DNA from: Actinacidiphila fildesensis
GTDB lineage: Bacteria > Actinomycetota > Actinomycetes > Streptomycetales > Streptomycetaceae
Length of the DNA stretch: 64,000 nt
Strand: one strand, 5' to 3'
NCBI RefSeq assembly: GCF_042652185.1
Contig: NZ_JBHSIX010000005.1
A program made the translations under genes and the position numbers. Positions 24,450 to 32,621 of this stretch are shown here, piece after piece. The notes beneath the pieces were generated by a model, which saw only the letters and a program-made list of their open reading frames with translations, did not search any database and was not told the origin of the DNA. Numbering within the stretch: the first letter of the stretch is position 1; each line of letters opens with the position of its first letter.

Positions 24450-25496
24450 TCACATCAAGTGCCTTTCGATGTAGGTAGGAACGGCGCCTGCTTCGGTGGT
24501 CTCCACGTCTCTGTAGCGGGGGGACCACCGGTGCCAGCTCAAACTGCCGGCGATCCATTCGCCGAGGTCGGTCAGCGATTCATCCACCCGTGTCCAGGCG
24601 TCCTCGTCGAGGCCGTAAACGCCGCGAATGGCGCGAAGGTCAGCGGCGGCCTCGAGGAAATCCCGGGTGAGCGCCTCGACCAGGTCCGACGCGTGGGTGA
24701 GGGCCTCCTCCCAGGTACTACCGGTGTCGTGTCGGAGAACGGCCGCGAGGTGGTCCTGGTCGCCGCGGGCGTTCTCCTTGCGTATGGAGAACATGTCGTT
24801 GGTCCAGGAGATGACGTCATTGGCAGCCAATCGGACGGCTCGATAGGCGTCACTGCGCGCCACGGAGGCCGGAACCTCCCGGGCATTCGCTGTTTCGATG
24901 AGGTCGAAGCTCATCTCACACCCGGAGTTCAACCGGCGGCGCCGAATGAATGCCGTCATGTCGGAGGGGGATTCCTGTGACTTCTCCGGATCTGAGTGCG
25001 GCAGCAGGGTGAACGCCAGGAAGTCCACGTAGTGAGTGGCGAACCGCTCTCGCCACGCCCAGGAATGCTGGGACGCCGTCCGCTGCCAGAGGTCAGACAG
25101 CGCCGCCGTCAGCGGACCGGACGCGCGAGGGGCGCGAAGATCCAGCGGCAGCTGGGCGACCAGATCGCGGACGACCTCCTCGCGTTCCTGGTAGGTGCCT
25201 TCGAGGTACCCCTCATCGAGCCGGTCATCGACGATCCAGTTGAACGCCTGCCACTCCGCCACCAAGTGCAACTGGGTGGCTCGCGGATACACCCGAGCCG
25301 CGAACTCACCGAAGCCGGCCGAGTGGAAGCGCTCGGCAGCCGGCCGACTGCGTATGAGATCGGTGCGTTTGACCCAGTCCAGGAGATGATCATCGATACC
25401 GTCCGCCTGTGGATGCGTGCGAGCCGGAACCGGGCACCAGATCGGGGGGCACTCAAGGGTGAAGGGCGGCAGTTCAGGAGCGGTTCTCGTGGCCAT
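24450..25496 (-). CDS. Class I terpene synthase
   Basis: A 348-residue single-domain bacterial terpene cyclase. The metal-binding motif DDRLD lies at residues 90-94 (in FNWIVDDRLDEG), the NSE motif NDMFSIRKE at 233-241, and the C-terminal RY pair in SPRYRD. All three are needed to bind the Mg-diphosphate of a prenyl substrate, so the enzyme is probably active. ATG at 25496 follows GAGGAG; a longer upstream frame lacks family similarity. Length fits sesqui- or diterpene synthases; the product cannot be predicted. It is convergent with the conservon P450, 45 bp apart, and conservon loci with terpene cyclases are known in Streptomyces. Confidence 0.92.
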   Translation of the reverse strand: MATRTAPELPPFTLECPPIWCPVPARTHPQADGIDDHLLDWVKRTDLIRSRPAAERFHSAGFGEFAARVYPRATQLHLVAEWQAFNWIVDDRLDEGYLEGTYQEREEVVRDLVAQLPLDLRAPRASGPLTAALSDLWQRTASQHSWAWRERFATHYVDFLAFTLLPHSDPEKSQESPSDMTAFIRRRRLNSGCEMSFDLIETANAREVPASVARSDAYRAVRLAANDVISWTNDMFSIRKENARGDQDHLAAVLRHDTGSTWEEALTHASDLVEALTRDFLEAAADLRAIRGVYGLDEDAWTRVDESLTDLGEWIAGSLSWHRWSPRYRDVETTEAGAVPTYIERHLM

Positions 25497-26179
25497 GGGG
25501 GGTCTCCTCGGCTGGGGCTGCGCCCGGTCCGGTGCGGGCGCACGGTCGTTTCGTCCGATCGGTTGCGGCTGTCTGGATCGTGACTCCTCTGTGACCTCCG
25601 TCGATCGATGGGCGACGCGAAGCACCGTCCGAAGGAAGCAGCCGGGGCTGTCCGTCCTGGGCGCAGGCGACATTTAGTTCGCCTTTGGAATATGCCATCG
25701 AAGAACCGGAGCCAACCATGCCGTCGAGACTCGGGAGCACCGCCGTCGCGGGAGCCGCCGCCCCGTCCCAGCCGTGATCAAGGAGGTTCTACCAGAGGCG
25801 AGTTGATCACCGGAACCCCGTCCGGCGCGCGCATCCCCGCGGTCGCCGGCGGATGCCCGATATGCGCTGCCGGCAGGAGACCGACGCCCGGGTGGAGATC
25901 CGCCGCATCATCGACGAGCAGCCCTGATCCGGCTTCCCGCCGTGATCATGATCCACGCACGGGTGCCGCAATGAGCCGGGCCGTCAACCGGCTGCGGTGG
26001 CGGGATCCGTCCGGTGGCTCCAGGATCGAAGGGGTCGTGGTGTGCGCGGAAGCGCTCGGGAAGGTCGGTGTTCCCACCACCCGAGCGGGCGGTGCGACCC
26101 TGGAGCCGGTGCGCCCGGGCCGCCGCGAGCAGTACGACGGTGGAGCATCTCGACCGGGCGAGGCAGAAACGAGGATCCG
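25497..26179. other. Long gap upstream of terpene synthase and methyltransferase
   Basis: About 680 bp between divergent genes. Open frames in both directions run through it but show no family motif, and none has a convincing ribosome site. It probably holds the promoters of both genes and possibly decayed coding DNA. No repeat or structured RNA was recognised. Confidence 0.4.
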
Positions 26180-27040
26180 ATGTCCGACTCCCGGCCGTCC
26201 GCCCCTGCGGGCGGCAACAACCGGCCGGCCGGCTCCCCTGCCACCGGCCACTACGGCAGGGACCTCTTCCCGCCGGAGCGGCAGGGCGAGGCCGCGCGGA
26301 TCGACTACGGCGCGCTGGCCTACGACGACGTGACGTTCCGGCGCCTCTCGGCGCTCGGGGCCGGGCCCGGATGGGCCTGTCTGGACGCGGGCGCCGGAAC
26401 GGGGACCATCACGCGCTGGCTGGCCGGGACGGCGGGCGTCGACAGCGTTGTCGCCGTCGATCGCGACACCCGTTTCCTGGCGGTGCAGCCGGGAGGCCGC
26501 GTGCACACGGTCATCGCCGACCTCGCCGACCCGGAGCTGGCCGATCCGAACCTGGGACCGGGCCGGTTCGACCTCGTGCACTGCCGGTTCGTCCTCATGC
26601 ACCTGCCCCGGCACGATGCCGTGCTGGCGCGGCTCGCGAACTGGGTGGCCCCCGGGGGATGGCTCGTCGTCAGCGACGCCGTCGATCTGACCACGGCCCG
26701 TTCCGCGCACCCGGCCTACCGGCGCACGATGGCAGCCATGTGGCACGCGCTGGGCGACACGATCGGCACCGACATCAGCTGGGTCACCGGCTATCCGGGG
26801 CTGCTGCGGTCCCACGGTCTGTCCGACGTCGGAGCGGAGATCTACGTGCCGCCGCTGACCCCCGACGCGCCGGTGACCGCCTTCTGGCGGGCCACCTGGG
26901 AACGGATGCGTCCCAGCCTGGAATCCAGCGGGCTGGTGGACGCGCGGACGGTGGACGAGGCGCTGGCCTATCTGGCATCCCCAGAACTCGCCGAGCTCTC
27001 CCCCGGCATGATCACCGCCTGGGGCCACCGCCCGGCCTGA
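26180..27040 (+). CDS. SAM-dependent class I methyltransferase
   Basis: A 286-residue methyltransferase. Motif I CLDAGAGTGTITRWLAG binds S-adenosylmethionine, followed by the acidic end of beta2 (VVAVDRD), motif II-like FDLVHCRFVLMHLPRHDAVL and GGWLVVSDAVD. This is the pattern of small-molecule O-, N- or C-methyltransferases. The ATG at 26180 follows CGAGGATCC; longer upstream frames have no conserved sequence. It stands alone on the plus strand after a 680-bp gap and before a hairpin terminator. The substrate is unknown. It could act on the terpene-derived product of the adjacent locus, but nothing ties them together. Confidence 0.83.
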   Translation: MSDSRPSAPAGGNNRPAGSPATGHYGRDLFPPERQGEAARIDYGALAYDDVTFRRLSALGAGPGWACLDAGAGTGTITRWLAGTAGVDSVVAVDRDTRFLAVQPGGRVHTVIADLADPELADPNLGPGRFDLVHCRFVLMHLPRHDAVLARLANWVAPGGWLVVSDAVDLTTARSAHPAYRRTMAAMWHALGDTIGTDISWVTGYPGLLRSHGLSDVGAEIYVPPLTPDAPVTAFWRATWERMRPSLESSGLVDARTVDEALAYLASPELAELSPGMITAWGHRPA

Positions 27041-27073
27041 CGTCGGGTCTGCCCCATCTCGCTCGCACGCGCG

Positions 27074-27094
27074 CTCCCGAGGCTCCGTCGGGAG
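27074..27094 (+). terminator. Hairpin after methyltransferase
   Basis: CTCCCGA and TCGGGAG form a perfect 7-bp stem with a 7-nt loop, 34 bp past the methyltransferase stop. Confidence 0.55.
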
Positions 27095-27098
27095 TTAA

Positions 27099-27148
27099 TT
27101 CCAGGCCTGGAACAAACCTTGTCGCCCCTGACCGGGCCTGGTTAGTGT
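27099..27148 (+). promoter_or_regulatory. Candidate promoter with operator palindrome
   Basis: TTCCAGGCCTGGAA (27099-27112) is a perfect 14-bp palindrome directly upstream of TTGTCG (27119-27124) and TAGTGT (27143-27148), spaced 18 bp. Together they look like a regulated promoter for the downstream flavin-dependent oxidoreductase, with a leader of about 360 nt. Confidence 0.45.
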
Positions 27149-27189
27149 CGGCACATGAGATCGATTCGGCACCCTGGAGAGCAGGCGCG

Positions 27190-27219
27190 ATGCGCCTGCC
27201 TCGGTGCGATGCGATGTAG
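27190..27219 (+). CDS. Possible 9-codon leader peptide
   Basis: A very short open frame (M-R-L-P-R-C-D-A-M, then stop) lies in the 360-nt leader before a luciferase-like oxidoreductase gene. Its ATG is in the loop of a hairpin, GCAGGCGC-GAT-GCGCCTGC (27181-27199). Short leader peptides with Arg/Cys residues precede sulfur-metabolism genes in actinobacteria and act in attenuation, and the downstream family includes sulfur-compound oxygenases. Only one Cys is present, so support is weak. Confidence 0.3.
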   Translation: MRLPRCDAM

Positions 27220-27513
27220 TCGCCGCTGTCGGCTCATTTCCCGCTGAACTGGCTCCGCCAGTCGCATTTCCGGCAGATATCCCTGTGCCGCGATATTCCG
27301 TCATGCCGCCAGCAGGCTGGTGCGGCGCTCGCGCCCTGATCCTGAGACCCCCGCTTCCGTCGGCTGCCCGCCGGCTCGATGCGCCGGTCTCCGATCCAGG
27401 GCACAGAGGCCACACCGGGCGACCACCTCTGTGAGGACGGCGCAGCGCAGCGCCGCGTTCACTTCCCTCCCCGCCGCCCCGCACCCGGACCTTCTCCTTG
27501 GAGCCGACGCATC

Positions 27514-28857
27514 ATGAGCAGCACCGACCGCAGCCTGCACTTCAATCTGTTCATCCATGACACCGGCCATCACGAGGCGTCGTGGCGGCTGCCCGAGTCC
27601 GAGCCGCTGGCACACATCGACGTCGCCTACCACCAGCGGCTCGCCCGGATCGCCGAGGACGCCGCGTTCGACTCGTTGTTCCTGGCGGACAGTCCCGCGC
27701 TGTGGGGCGACCCGGGCCGGCGGCCGAGCGGCCGGCTGGAGCCGACGGTGCTGCTGACCGCGCTGGCCGCCGTGACCAGCCGGATCGGGCTGATCGCCAC
27801 CGCGTCGACCAGCTACAACGAGCCGTACAACCTGGCGCGGCGGTTCTCCTCGCTGGACCACATCTCGGGCGGCCGGGCCGGCTGGAACATCGTCACCACC
27901 GCAGGCGACGCCGCGGCGCGCAACTTCGGCCTCGAAGCCCAGCCCGCGCACGCCGACCGCTACGAGCGGGCGGCGGAGTTCATCGAGGTGTCCACCAAGC
28001 TCTGGGACAGCTGGGAGGACGGCGCCGTCGTGGCGGACAAGGACCGCGGGGTGCACGCCGAGTCGGACCGGGTGCACCGGTTCGGCCATGTCGGCAAGTA
28101 CTTCCAGGTGGACGGTCCGCTGAACGTGCCGCGCTCACCGCAGGCCCATCCGCTGCTGGTACAGGCCGGGTCCAGCGAGGACGGCAAGGACTTCGCGGCC
28201 CGCTACGCCGAGGCGGTGTTCACCGCCCAGCCGACCTTCGAGGAGGGCCAGGCGTTCTACGCCGACGTCAAGCGGCGGGCCGCGGCGGCCGGCCGGGACC
28301 CGGACGGCGTGAAGATCCTGCCGGGCATCGTGCCGGTCATCGGCGACACCGAGGCCGAGGCGCTGGAGCTGGACGCGGAGCTGGGCCGGCTGATCCAGCC
28401 GGAGTACGCCAAACTCCAGCTCGCCACCCTGCTGGGGCTCGACCCCGACCGGTTCGCCCTCGACGAGGAACTGCCGGCGGACCTGCCCGACGAGGACGAG
28501 ATCGAGGGCTCCAAGAGCCGCTACACCCTGGTCGTGGAGCTCGCCCGCCGGGAGCGGCTGACGGTGCGCCAGCTGATCGGCCGGCTCGGCGGCGGCCGCG
28601 GCCACCGGACCTTCGCGGGCACGCCGGTGCAGGTGGCGGACACCATCGAGCACTGGTTCAGGAACGGGGCGGCCGACGGGTTCAACATCATGCCCGCCGT
28701 TCTGCCCTCAGGACTTGAGGTGTTCGTGCGGCGGGTGGTGCCGATCCTGCGGGAGCGCGGTCTGTTCCGCACCGAGTACACCGGCCGCACCCTGCGCGAG
28801 CACTACGGCCTCCCCCGGCCCGCCAACCAGTTCTCCTCGGCCCTGGTGAACGCCTGA
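27514..28857 (+). CDS. LLM-class FMN-dependent monooxygenase (NtaA/SnaA/DszA type)
   Basis: A 447-residue flavin-dependent monooxygenase of the bacterial luciferase-like class. It shows HFNLFIHDTGHHEASWR near the N terminus, LGRxAEDAAFDSLFLAD-type sequence (RIAEDAAFDSLFLADSPAL), the family hallmark SGGRAGWNIVTTAGDAAARNFG near residue 125 and the substrate/FMN region LLVQAGSSEDGKDFAARYAEAVF. NtaA/SnaA/DszA relatives use reduced FMN supplied by a separate reductase to oxidise chelators, sulfonates or sulfones. ATG at 27514 follows GGAG at long spacing. It is preceded by a long leader with a hairpin and a possible leader peptide. No reductase or transporter gene is adjacent. Confidence 0.88.
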   Translation: MSSTDRSLHFNLFIHDTGHHEASWRLPESEPLAHIDVAYHQRLARIAEDAAFDSLFLADSPALWGDPGRRPSGRLEPTVLLTALAAVTSRIGLIATASTSYNEPYNLARRFSSLDHISGGRAGWNIVTTAGDAAARNFGLEAQPAHADRYERAAEFIEVSTKLWDSWEDGAVVADKDRGVHAESDRVHRFGHVGKYFQVDGPLNVPRSPQAHPLLVQAGSSEDGKDFAARYAEAVFTAQPTFEEGQAFYADVKRRAAAAGRDPDGVKILPGIVPVIGDTEAEALELDAELGRLIQPEYAKLQLATLLGLDPDRFALDEELPADLPDEDEIEGSKSRYTLVVELARRERLTVRQLIGRLGGGRGHRTFAGTPVQVADTIEHWFRNGAADGFNIMPAVLPSGLEVFVRRVVPILRERGLFRTEYTGRTLREHYGLPRPANQFSSALVNA

Positions 28858-28858
28858 C

Positions 28859-28894
28859 GGGCGGGACGGGCGGGACGGGCGGGACGGGCGGGAC
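28859..28894. repeat. Four 9-bp tandem repeats
   Basis: GGGCGGGAC is repeated four times exactly between the convergent oxidoreductase and deaminase genes. The G-rich strand could form a quadruplex or act as a transcription roadblock. Copy number may vary. Confidence 0.85.
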
Positions 28895-28912
28895 GGCCGC
28901 GCTGCCGGACGG

Positions 28913-29341
28913 TCAGCGGTAGTACCCCTCGACGACGGCCCGTACCTCGTCGAGCAGCGCGGGGCCGTCCTGCGGCACGGGCGGCTGCCCGCTGCCGGGC
29001 CTGATGTCCAGGAGCTGTTCGTTGGACAGCGCGAACACCACCCGCCGCAGCCCCGCCCGCTGGATGACCGCCTCGCACATCTCGCACGGCTGGCAGCTGG
29101 TGTACATCGTGGTCTGCGCCGCGGTGGCCGCGTCCAGTTCCTTCGCGGCCCACCGCGCCAGCTTCAGCTCCGGGTGGGCGGTGATGTCCTGGCCGGTGAG
29201 CGTCGTGTTGTGCTCCTCGGCCAGCACCGTCCCGTCCGGTGCTGCCAGCAGCGACCCGAACGGCGGGTCACCGCCCTCGCGTGCCTTGGCCGCGAGCGCG
29301 ATGGCCCGCCGGAGGAGGGCGTGGTCGTCGGGTGTGGTCAT
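28913..29341 (-). CDS. Nucleoside/cytidine deaminase-family zinc hydrolase
   Basis: A 142-residue CDA-fold deaminase. The zinc motif is HPE (TAHPELKL) with PCEMC about 30 residues later (TSCQPCEMCEAV), the pattern of tRNA-adenosine, guanine and related deaminases; Pro replaces the common Ala in HAE. The first residues DHALLRRAIALAAKAREGGDPPFGSLL match guanine-deaminase-like proteins. ATG at 29341 overlaps the stop of the upstream oxidoreductase (ATGA), so the two genes are cotranslated. Free-base deamination is favoured over tRNA editing because TadA core residues are not all present, but the substrate is unproven. Confidence 0.85.
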   Translation of the reverse strand: MTTPDDHALLRRAIALAAKAREGGDPPFGSLLAAPDGTVLAEEHNTTLTGQDITAHPELKLARWAAKELDAATAAQTTMYTSCQPCEMCEAVIQRAGLRRVVFALSNEQLLDIRPGSGQPPVPQDGPALLDEVRAVVEGYYR

Positions 29342-30201
29342 GACGGCTCCGTTCTGGTGCGGGGCGGACAGAAGTGCGCGGCGACCGTGGCGAGTGCCTG
29401 CCAACTCCCCTGCGGTCGGCAGGTCTCACCGGGGTCGCCGCCGTAGGTGTCGAGAACTACGGAGTCGGCGCCGAGCAGCCGCAGTTGGTCGAGGTCGTCC
29501 ATGATCTGGTCGATCGTGCCCTCACCGGCGAGTCGTTCCGGTCCGCCGACCCGTCCGGCGGTGATCTTCAGAGCGATCCGCGGGGCGAAGGCGGGCACCG
29601 GGAGCTGTTGCCCGGCCGCGGACGCCTGCAGCCTGTCGGCGGCTTCGCGCAGCCACGGCATGGTGCAGCGCAGCGGATGCCACGCGTCGCCGAGCCGCAC
29701 GGCCCGGCGCAGTCCCGCGTCGCTGTTGCCGCCGACCCACACCGGGATCCGCCGCGTTCCGTAGGAGGCGGTGTCCGTCCAGGCCGCCCGGATGTCGCGC
29801 AGATGGTCGTCAGTGATGCGGCCACGCTGTTCGAACGGGATCCCGAGGGCCGCGAACTCCTGCCGCGCCCAGCCCACCCCCACGCCGAGGACCAGCCGGC
29901 CGCCGCTCAGTTCGTTCAGGTTGGCCGCCATCCGGGCGGTGAGCAGCGGGTGCCGGTACGGGGCGATGAGGACGGTCGTGCCGAGCCGGATCCGGGTGGT
30001 GAGGCCCGCCAGCCACGACAGGGTGGTGAAGGGCTCGTAGAAGGGTGCCGGGTAGCGCTCGGCGACGTCGGGAGTGATGGCGACGTGGTCCGAGAGCATC
30101 AGCAGATCGAAGCCCAGGCCTTCCACGGTCCGGGCCCAGCTCCGCAGGACTCCCGGGTCGGTGCCGGGGCCGAAATTGAGGATGTTGACGCCGATCTTCA
30201 C
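29338..30201 (-). CDS. LLM-class F420-dependent oxidoreductase
   Basis: A 287-residue TIM-barrel flavin/F420 oxidoreductase. It has MKIGVNILNFGPGTD, LMLSDHVAITPD, the conserved AANLNELSGGRLVLGVGVGW and VWVGGNSDAGLRRAVRLGDAW. Short members of this type usually use reduced coenzyme F420. The GTG at 30201 begins exactly where the family begins; the long upstream frame is not conserved. It forms a two-gene unit with the deaminase (4-bp overlap) and is divergent from an Lrp-family regulator, which probably controls it. Together they suggest catabolism of a nitrogen heterocycle or purine-like compound (inference). Confidence 0.85.
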   Translation of the reverse strand: MKIGVNILNFGPGTDPGVLRSWARTVEGLGFDLLMLSDHVAITPDVAERYPAPFYEPFTTLSWLAGLTTRIRLGTTVLIAPYRHPLLTARMAANLNELSGGRLVLGVGVGWARQEFAALGIPFEQRGRITDDHLRDIRAAWTDTASYGTRRIPVWVGGNSDAGLRRAVRLGDAWHPLRCTMPWLREAADRLQASAAGQQLPVPAFAPRIALKITAGRVGGPERLAGEGTIDQIMDDLDQLRLLGADSVVLDTYGGDPGETCRPQGSWQALATVAAHFCPPRTRTEPS

Positions 30202-30295
30202 AGACCTCAGCCTAGCCAGGCCGCCCGGGCGGCCAGAAGGGATTCCTCCCTGTTCAGAGGCGGTTCGCCCGTGGATTCGCCGGTAATCTGAGCGG

Positions 30296-30763
30296 ATGAC
30301 GGAGAGTCTTGACGAGACGGACTGGGCGATCCTCGCGGAGGTCCAGAAGGACGGCCGGATCGCCTTCACGGAGCTGGCACGGCGGGTGAACCTGAGCGCG
30401 TCGGCGACGACGGAACGGGTACGGCGGCTGGAGGCAGCCGAGGTGATCACCGGGTACCGGGCGGAGGTGGACCTGGAGCGGACCGGGTACGGGGTGCTGG
30501 CGGTGGTCCGGCTGAAATACCCGGGGACCCGGCACGAGCCGTTGCACCGGCTGATCGAGGAGCGCCCCGAGATCCTGGAGTGCCTGCGCACCACCGGCGA
30601 CGACTGCTACGTCCTGAAGGTGGCCACCACATCGATGGCCGACCTGGAGGAGATCGTCGACGCCCTGGCCCAGTTCGGCAGCACGACCACCAACCTCGTG
30701 CTCAGCAGCACCCTGCCGTTCCGCGGCCCGCGAGTGCCCCGGACGCGTACCCGGCCGCGCTGA
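30296..30763 (+). CDS. Lrp/AsnC-family regulator
   Basis: A 155-residue feast/famine regulator. The N-terminal helix-turn-helix shows LDETDWAILAEVQKDGRIAF and ELARRVNLSASATTERVRRLEAAEVITGY. The C-terminal RAM ligand-binding domain spans about 65-145 with ILECLRTTGDDCYVLKVATTSMADLEEIV. It is divergent from the F420-type oxidoreductase/deaminase pair across 94 bp, the classical position for a local Lrp regulator sensing an amino acid or nitrogen compound. ATG at 30296 is well placed. Confidence 0.92.
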   Translation: MTESLDETDWAILAEVQKDGRIAFTELARRVNLSASATTERVRRLEAAEVITGYRAEVDLERTGYGVLAVVRLKYPGTRHEPLHRLIEERPEILECLRTTGDDCYVLKVATTSMADLEEIVDALAQFGSTTTNLVLSSTLPFRGPRVPRTRTRPR

Positions 30764-30852
30764 GGATCGTCCCGGCCGCCACGGGGCTTGCTGACCCGTG
30801 GGCGGTGGGCCACGATCAGGCGCGAAGCGATCACCGTGTGGGAGGGGTACCC

Positions 30853-31260
30853 GTGTCCGACGTCAAGGCCGAACTCGACCAGTTGATGCGCGCTTTCCTC
30901 GGCGCGTTCACCAACACCGCCGGCAGCCGGCCGAACGTCGACGTCGTCCGTGAGGTGTTCATCCCTCAAGGAATGATCATCAAGAACGTCGGCGCCGAGC
31001 CGGTGGTCTACGACCTCGACGCGTTCATCGAGCCCCGGGAGAAGATCCTCACCGATGGGACGCTGACCGAGTTCTCCGAGTGGGAGGTCGCCGAGCGGAC
31101 CGAGATCTTCGGGTCGATCGCGCACCGGTTCAGCGACTACCGCAAGTCCGGTTTCCTCAACGGCGACTGGTTCGAGGGCTCCGGCCACAAGACCACCCAG
31201 TTCATCCGGACGCCCGCCGGCTGGCGCATGAGCTCGATGGCCTGGGACGACGTGGAGTAG
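30853..31260 (+). CDS. NTF2/SnoaL-like small protein (DUF4440 type)
   Basis: A 135-residue alpha+beta protein beginning at GTG 30853 after GGAGGGG. The pattern ELDQLMRAFLGAFTNTAGS, a middle FSEWEVAERTEIFGSIAHRFSDYRK and the terminal KTTQFIRTPAGWRMSSMAWDD are those of the NTF2-like cone fold found in SnoaL cyclases, ketosteroid isomerases and many unknown proteins. No catalytic pair can be assigned. It stands between Lrp and a convergent DUF1801 gene and has no obvious functional partner. Confidence 0.78.
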   Translation: MSDVKAELDQLMRAFLGAFTNTAGSRPNVDVVREVFIPQGMIIKNVGAEPVVYDLDAFIEPREKILTDGTLTEFSEWEVAERTEIFGSIAHRFSDYRKSGFLNGDWFEGSGHKTTQFIRTPAGWRMSSMAWDDVE

Positions 31261-31322
31261 AGGACGTCCGGGGCTCAGGCCTTGCTCCAGAAGGGCCAGG
31301 CCCCCGGACCCACGGGTTTCCC

Positions 31323-31814
31323 TCAGCTCGCCGCTTGCTTCACGAGCGCGCCGATCCGCGCCTCGTCGGTGGCGCTCAGCTCCCTCAGGGCGTAGGACGT
31401 CGGCCACATGGCGCCTTCGTCGAGGTTGGCCTTGTCGCTGAAGCCGAACGTCGCGTACCTCGCGCTGAACTTCTGCGCGCTCTGGAAGAAGCAGACGACC
31501 TTGCCGTCCTTGGCGTACGCGGGCATCCCGTACCAGAGCTTCGGTGCGAGGTCCGGCGCACTCGCCTTGACGACCGCGTGGATCCGTTCGGCCATCACCC
31601 GGTCCGAGTCCTCCATTTCGGCGATCTTCGCGACCACGGCGGCTTCCTCCTCCGCCGCCTTCTCGGCGCGCGATCCGCGGCGCGCGGACGCCTTCAGCTC
31701 CTTGGCACGCTCCTTCATCGCATCGCGTTCCTCGGCGGTGAATCCCTCGAAGCTCTTGTCGGTCCCGGTGGTGCTCTTGGCGGTGGTGCTGGCGGGCTTC
31801 TGCGTGTCCTTCAT
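31323..31814 (-). CDS. DUF1801 domain protein
   Basis: A 163-residue protein. The N-terminal 65 residues are charged and alanine/lysine-rich, probably coiled (ERDAMKERAKELKASARRGSRAEKAAEEEAA). The C-terminal part is a DUF1801/YdhG-like domain: HAVVKASAPDLAPKLWYGMPAYAKDGKVVCFFQSAQKF. These proteins have an iron-chaperone/frataxin-like fold of unknown function. ATG at 31814 follows AGGAGGAAA, deciding it over an upstream start at 31859. It is convergent with the NTF2-like gene. Confidence 0.82.
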   Translation of the reverse strand: MKDTQKPASTTAKSTTGTDKSFEGFTAEERDAMKERAKELKASARRGSRAEKAAEEEAAVVAKIAEMEDSDRVMAERIHAVVKASAPDLAPKLWYGMPAYAKDGKVVCFFQSAQKFSARYATFGFSDKANLDEGAMWPTSYALRELSATDEARIGALVKQAAS

Positions 31815-31978
31815 GGTGGATTTCCTCCTGGTACGTGATGTGATGGATGGCATCGTCATGCTAAGGAGCCGCCGCGGTGGCGGCTCCTCCGAAACCGGCG
31901 TTCACGGGGCCATTCACCCCTGGGGCCCCGGGTCGGGCGGCCGGCGGGTCCGTGCCCGCCGGCCGGGGCCGGTGCCCG

Positions 31979-32434
31979 TCATCCCCACGCGCCGGCGATC
32001 TGACGGGTCGTGGCGTTGAGCCGGTTGAACATGTTGGTGACGCCGATCATCAGGACGATCGCGGCCAGCTGCTTCTCGTCGAAGTAGGTGGCGGCCGTGT
32101 CCCAGACCTCGTCGCTCACCGGGTCGGGAGTGTCGGCCAGCCGCGTCGCGGCCTCGGCCAGCGCGAGGGCCGCCCGCTCCTCGTCGGTGAAGTACGGGGC
32201 TTCCCTCCAGGCGACGACCGTGGCCAGCCGCTCATCGCTCACTCCGGCCTTGCGGGCCGTCTTGGCGCCGCCGTCGACGCAGGCGCTGCAGCCGTTGATC
32301 TGGCTGACCCGCAGATGCACCAGCTCCAGCGTCTGACCGTCCACCCCGCCGGAGTGCACGGCCTTGAAGATCTGCTGGATGGGCTGCATCGCGTCGGACA
32401 GGACGACGGCGGGGTTCTGCATACGGGACTGCAT
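31979..32434 (-). CDS. AhpD-like carboxymuconolactone decarboxylase family protein
   Basis: A 151-residue AhpD/CMD-family protein. The redox motif CSACVDGG (CxxC in QINGCSACVDGGAKTARKAG) is the signature of AhpD-type disulfide reductases, with the following histidine position replaced. Helices around DERLATVVAWREAPYFTDEERAAL and AIVLMIGVTNMFNRLNATTRQ complete the fold. ATG at 32434 follows GAGGAGC and is preferred to longer upstream starts. Family members provide alkylhydroperoxidase-like activity. It is divergent from a large STAND regulator 187 bp away, which may regulate it. CMD proteins are common targets of ECF41 factors such as the one at 2.8 kb, but distance makes a link speculative. 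Confidence 0.87.
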   Translation of the reverse strand: MQSRMQNPAVVLSDAMQPIQQIFKAVHSGGVDGQTLELVHLRVSQINGCSACVDGGAKTARKAGVSDERLATVVAWREAPYFTDEERAALALAEAATRLADTPDPVSDEVWDTAATYFDEKQLAAIVLMIGVTNMFNRLNATTRQIAGAWG

Positions 32435-32621
32435 CTCGGTCTGCTCCTCGTGTTGTTCGGTGCCCCGTTCTCCCCGGGGCGTGACTCCATAACAGCCGTT
32501 CCGGCCTTCTACGACGACGGCGATGGGACGCTCTGGGACAGCTGGAACAGCCTTGACCAGCGGAGAAACGGCCCGTAATACTTCGGCCGGGGCGGGACAG
32601 CGAAGCGGGGGAACGGTGGAC

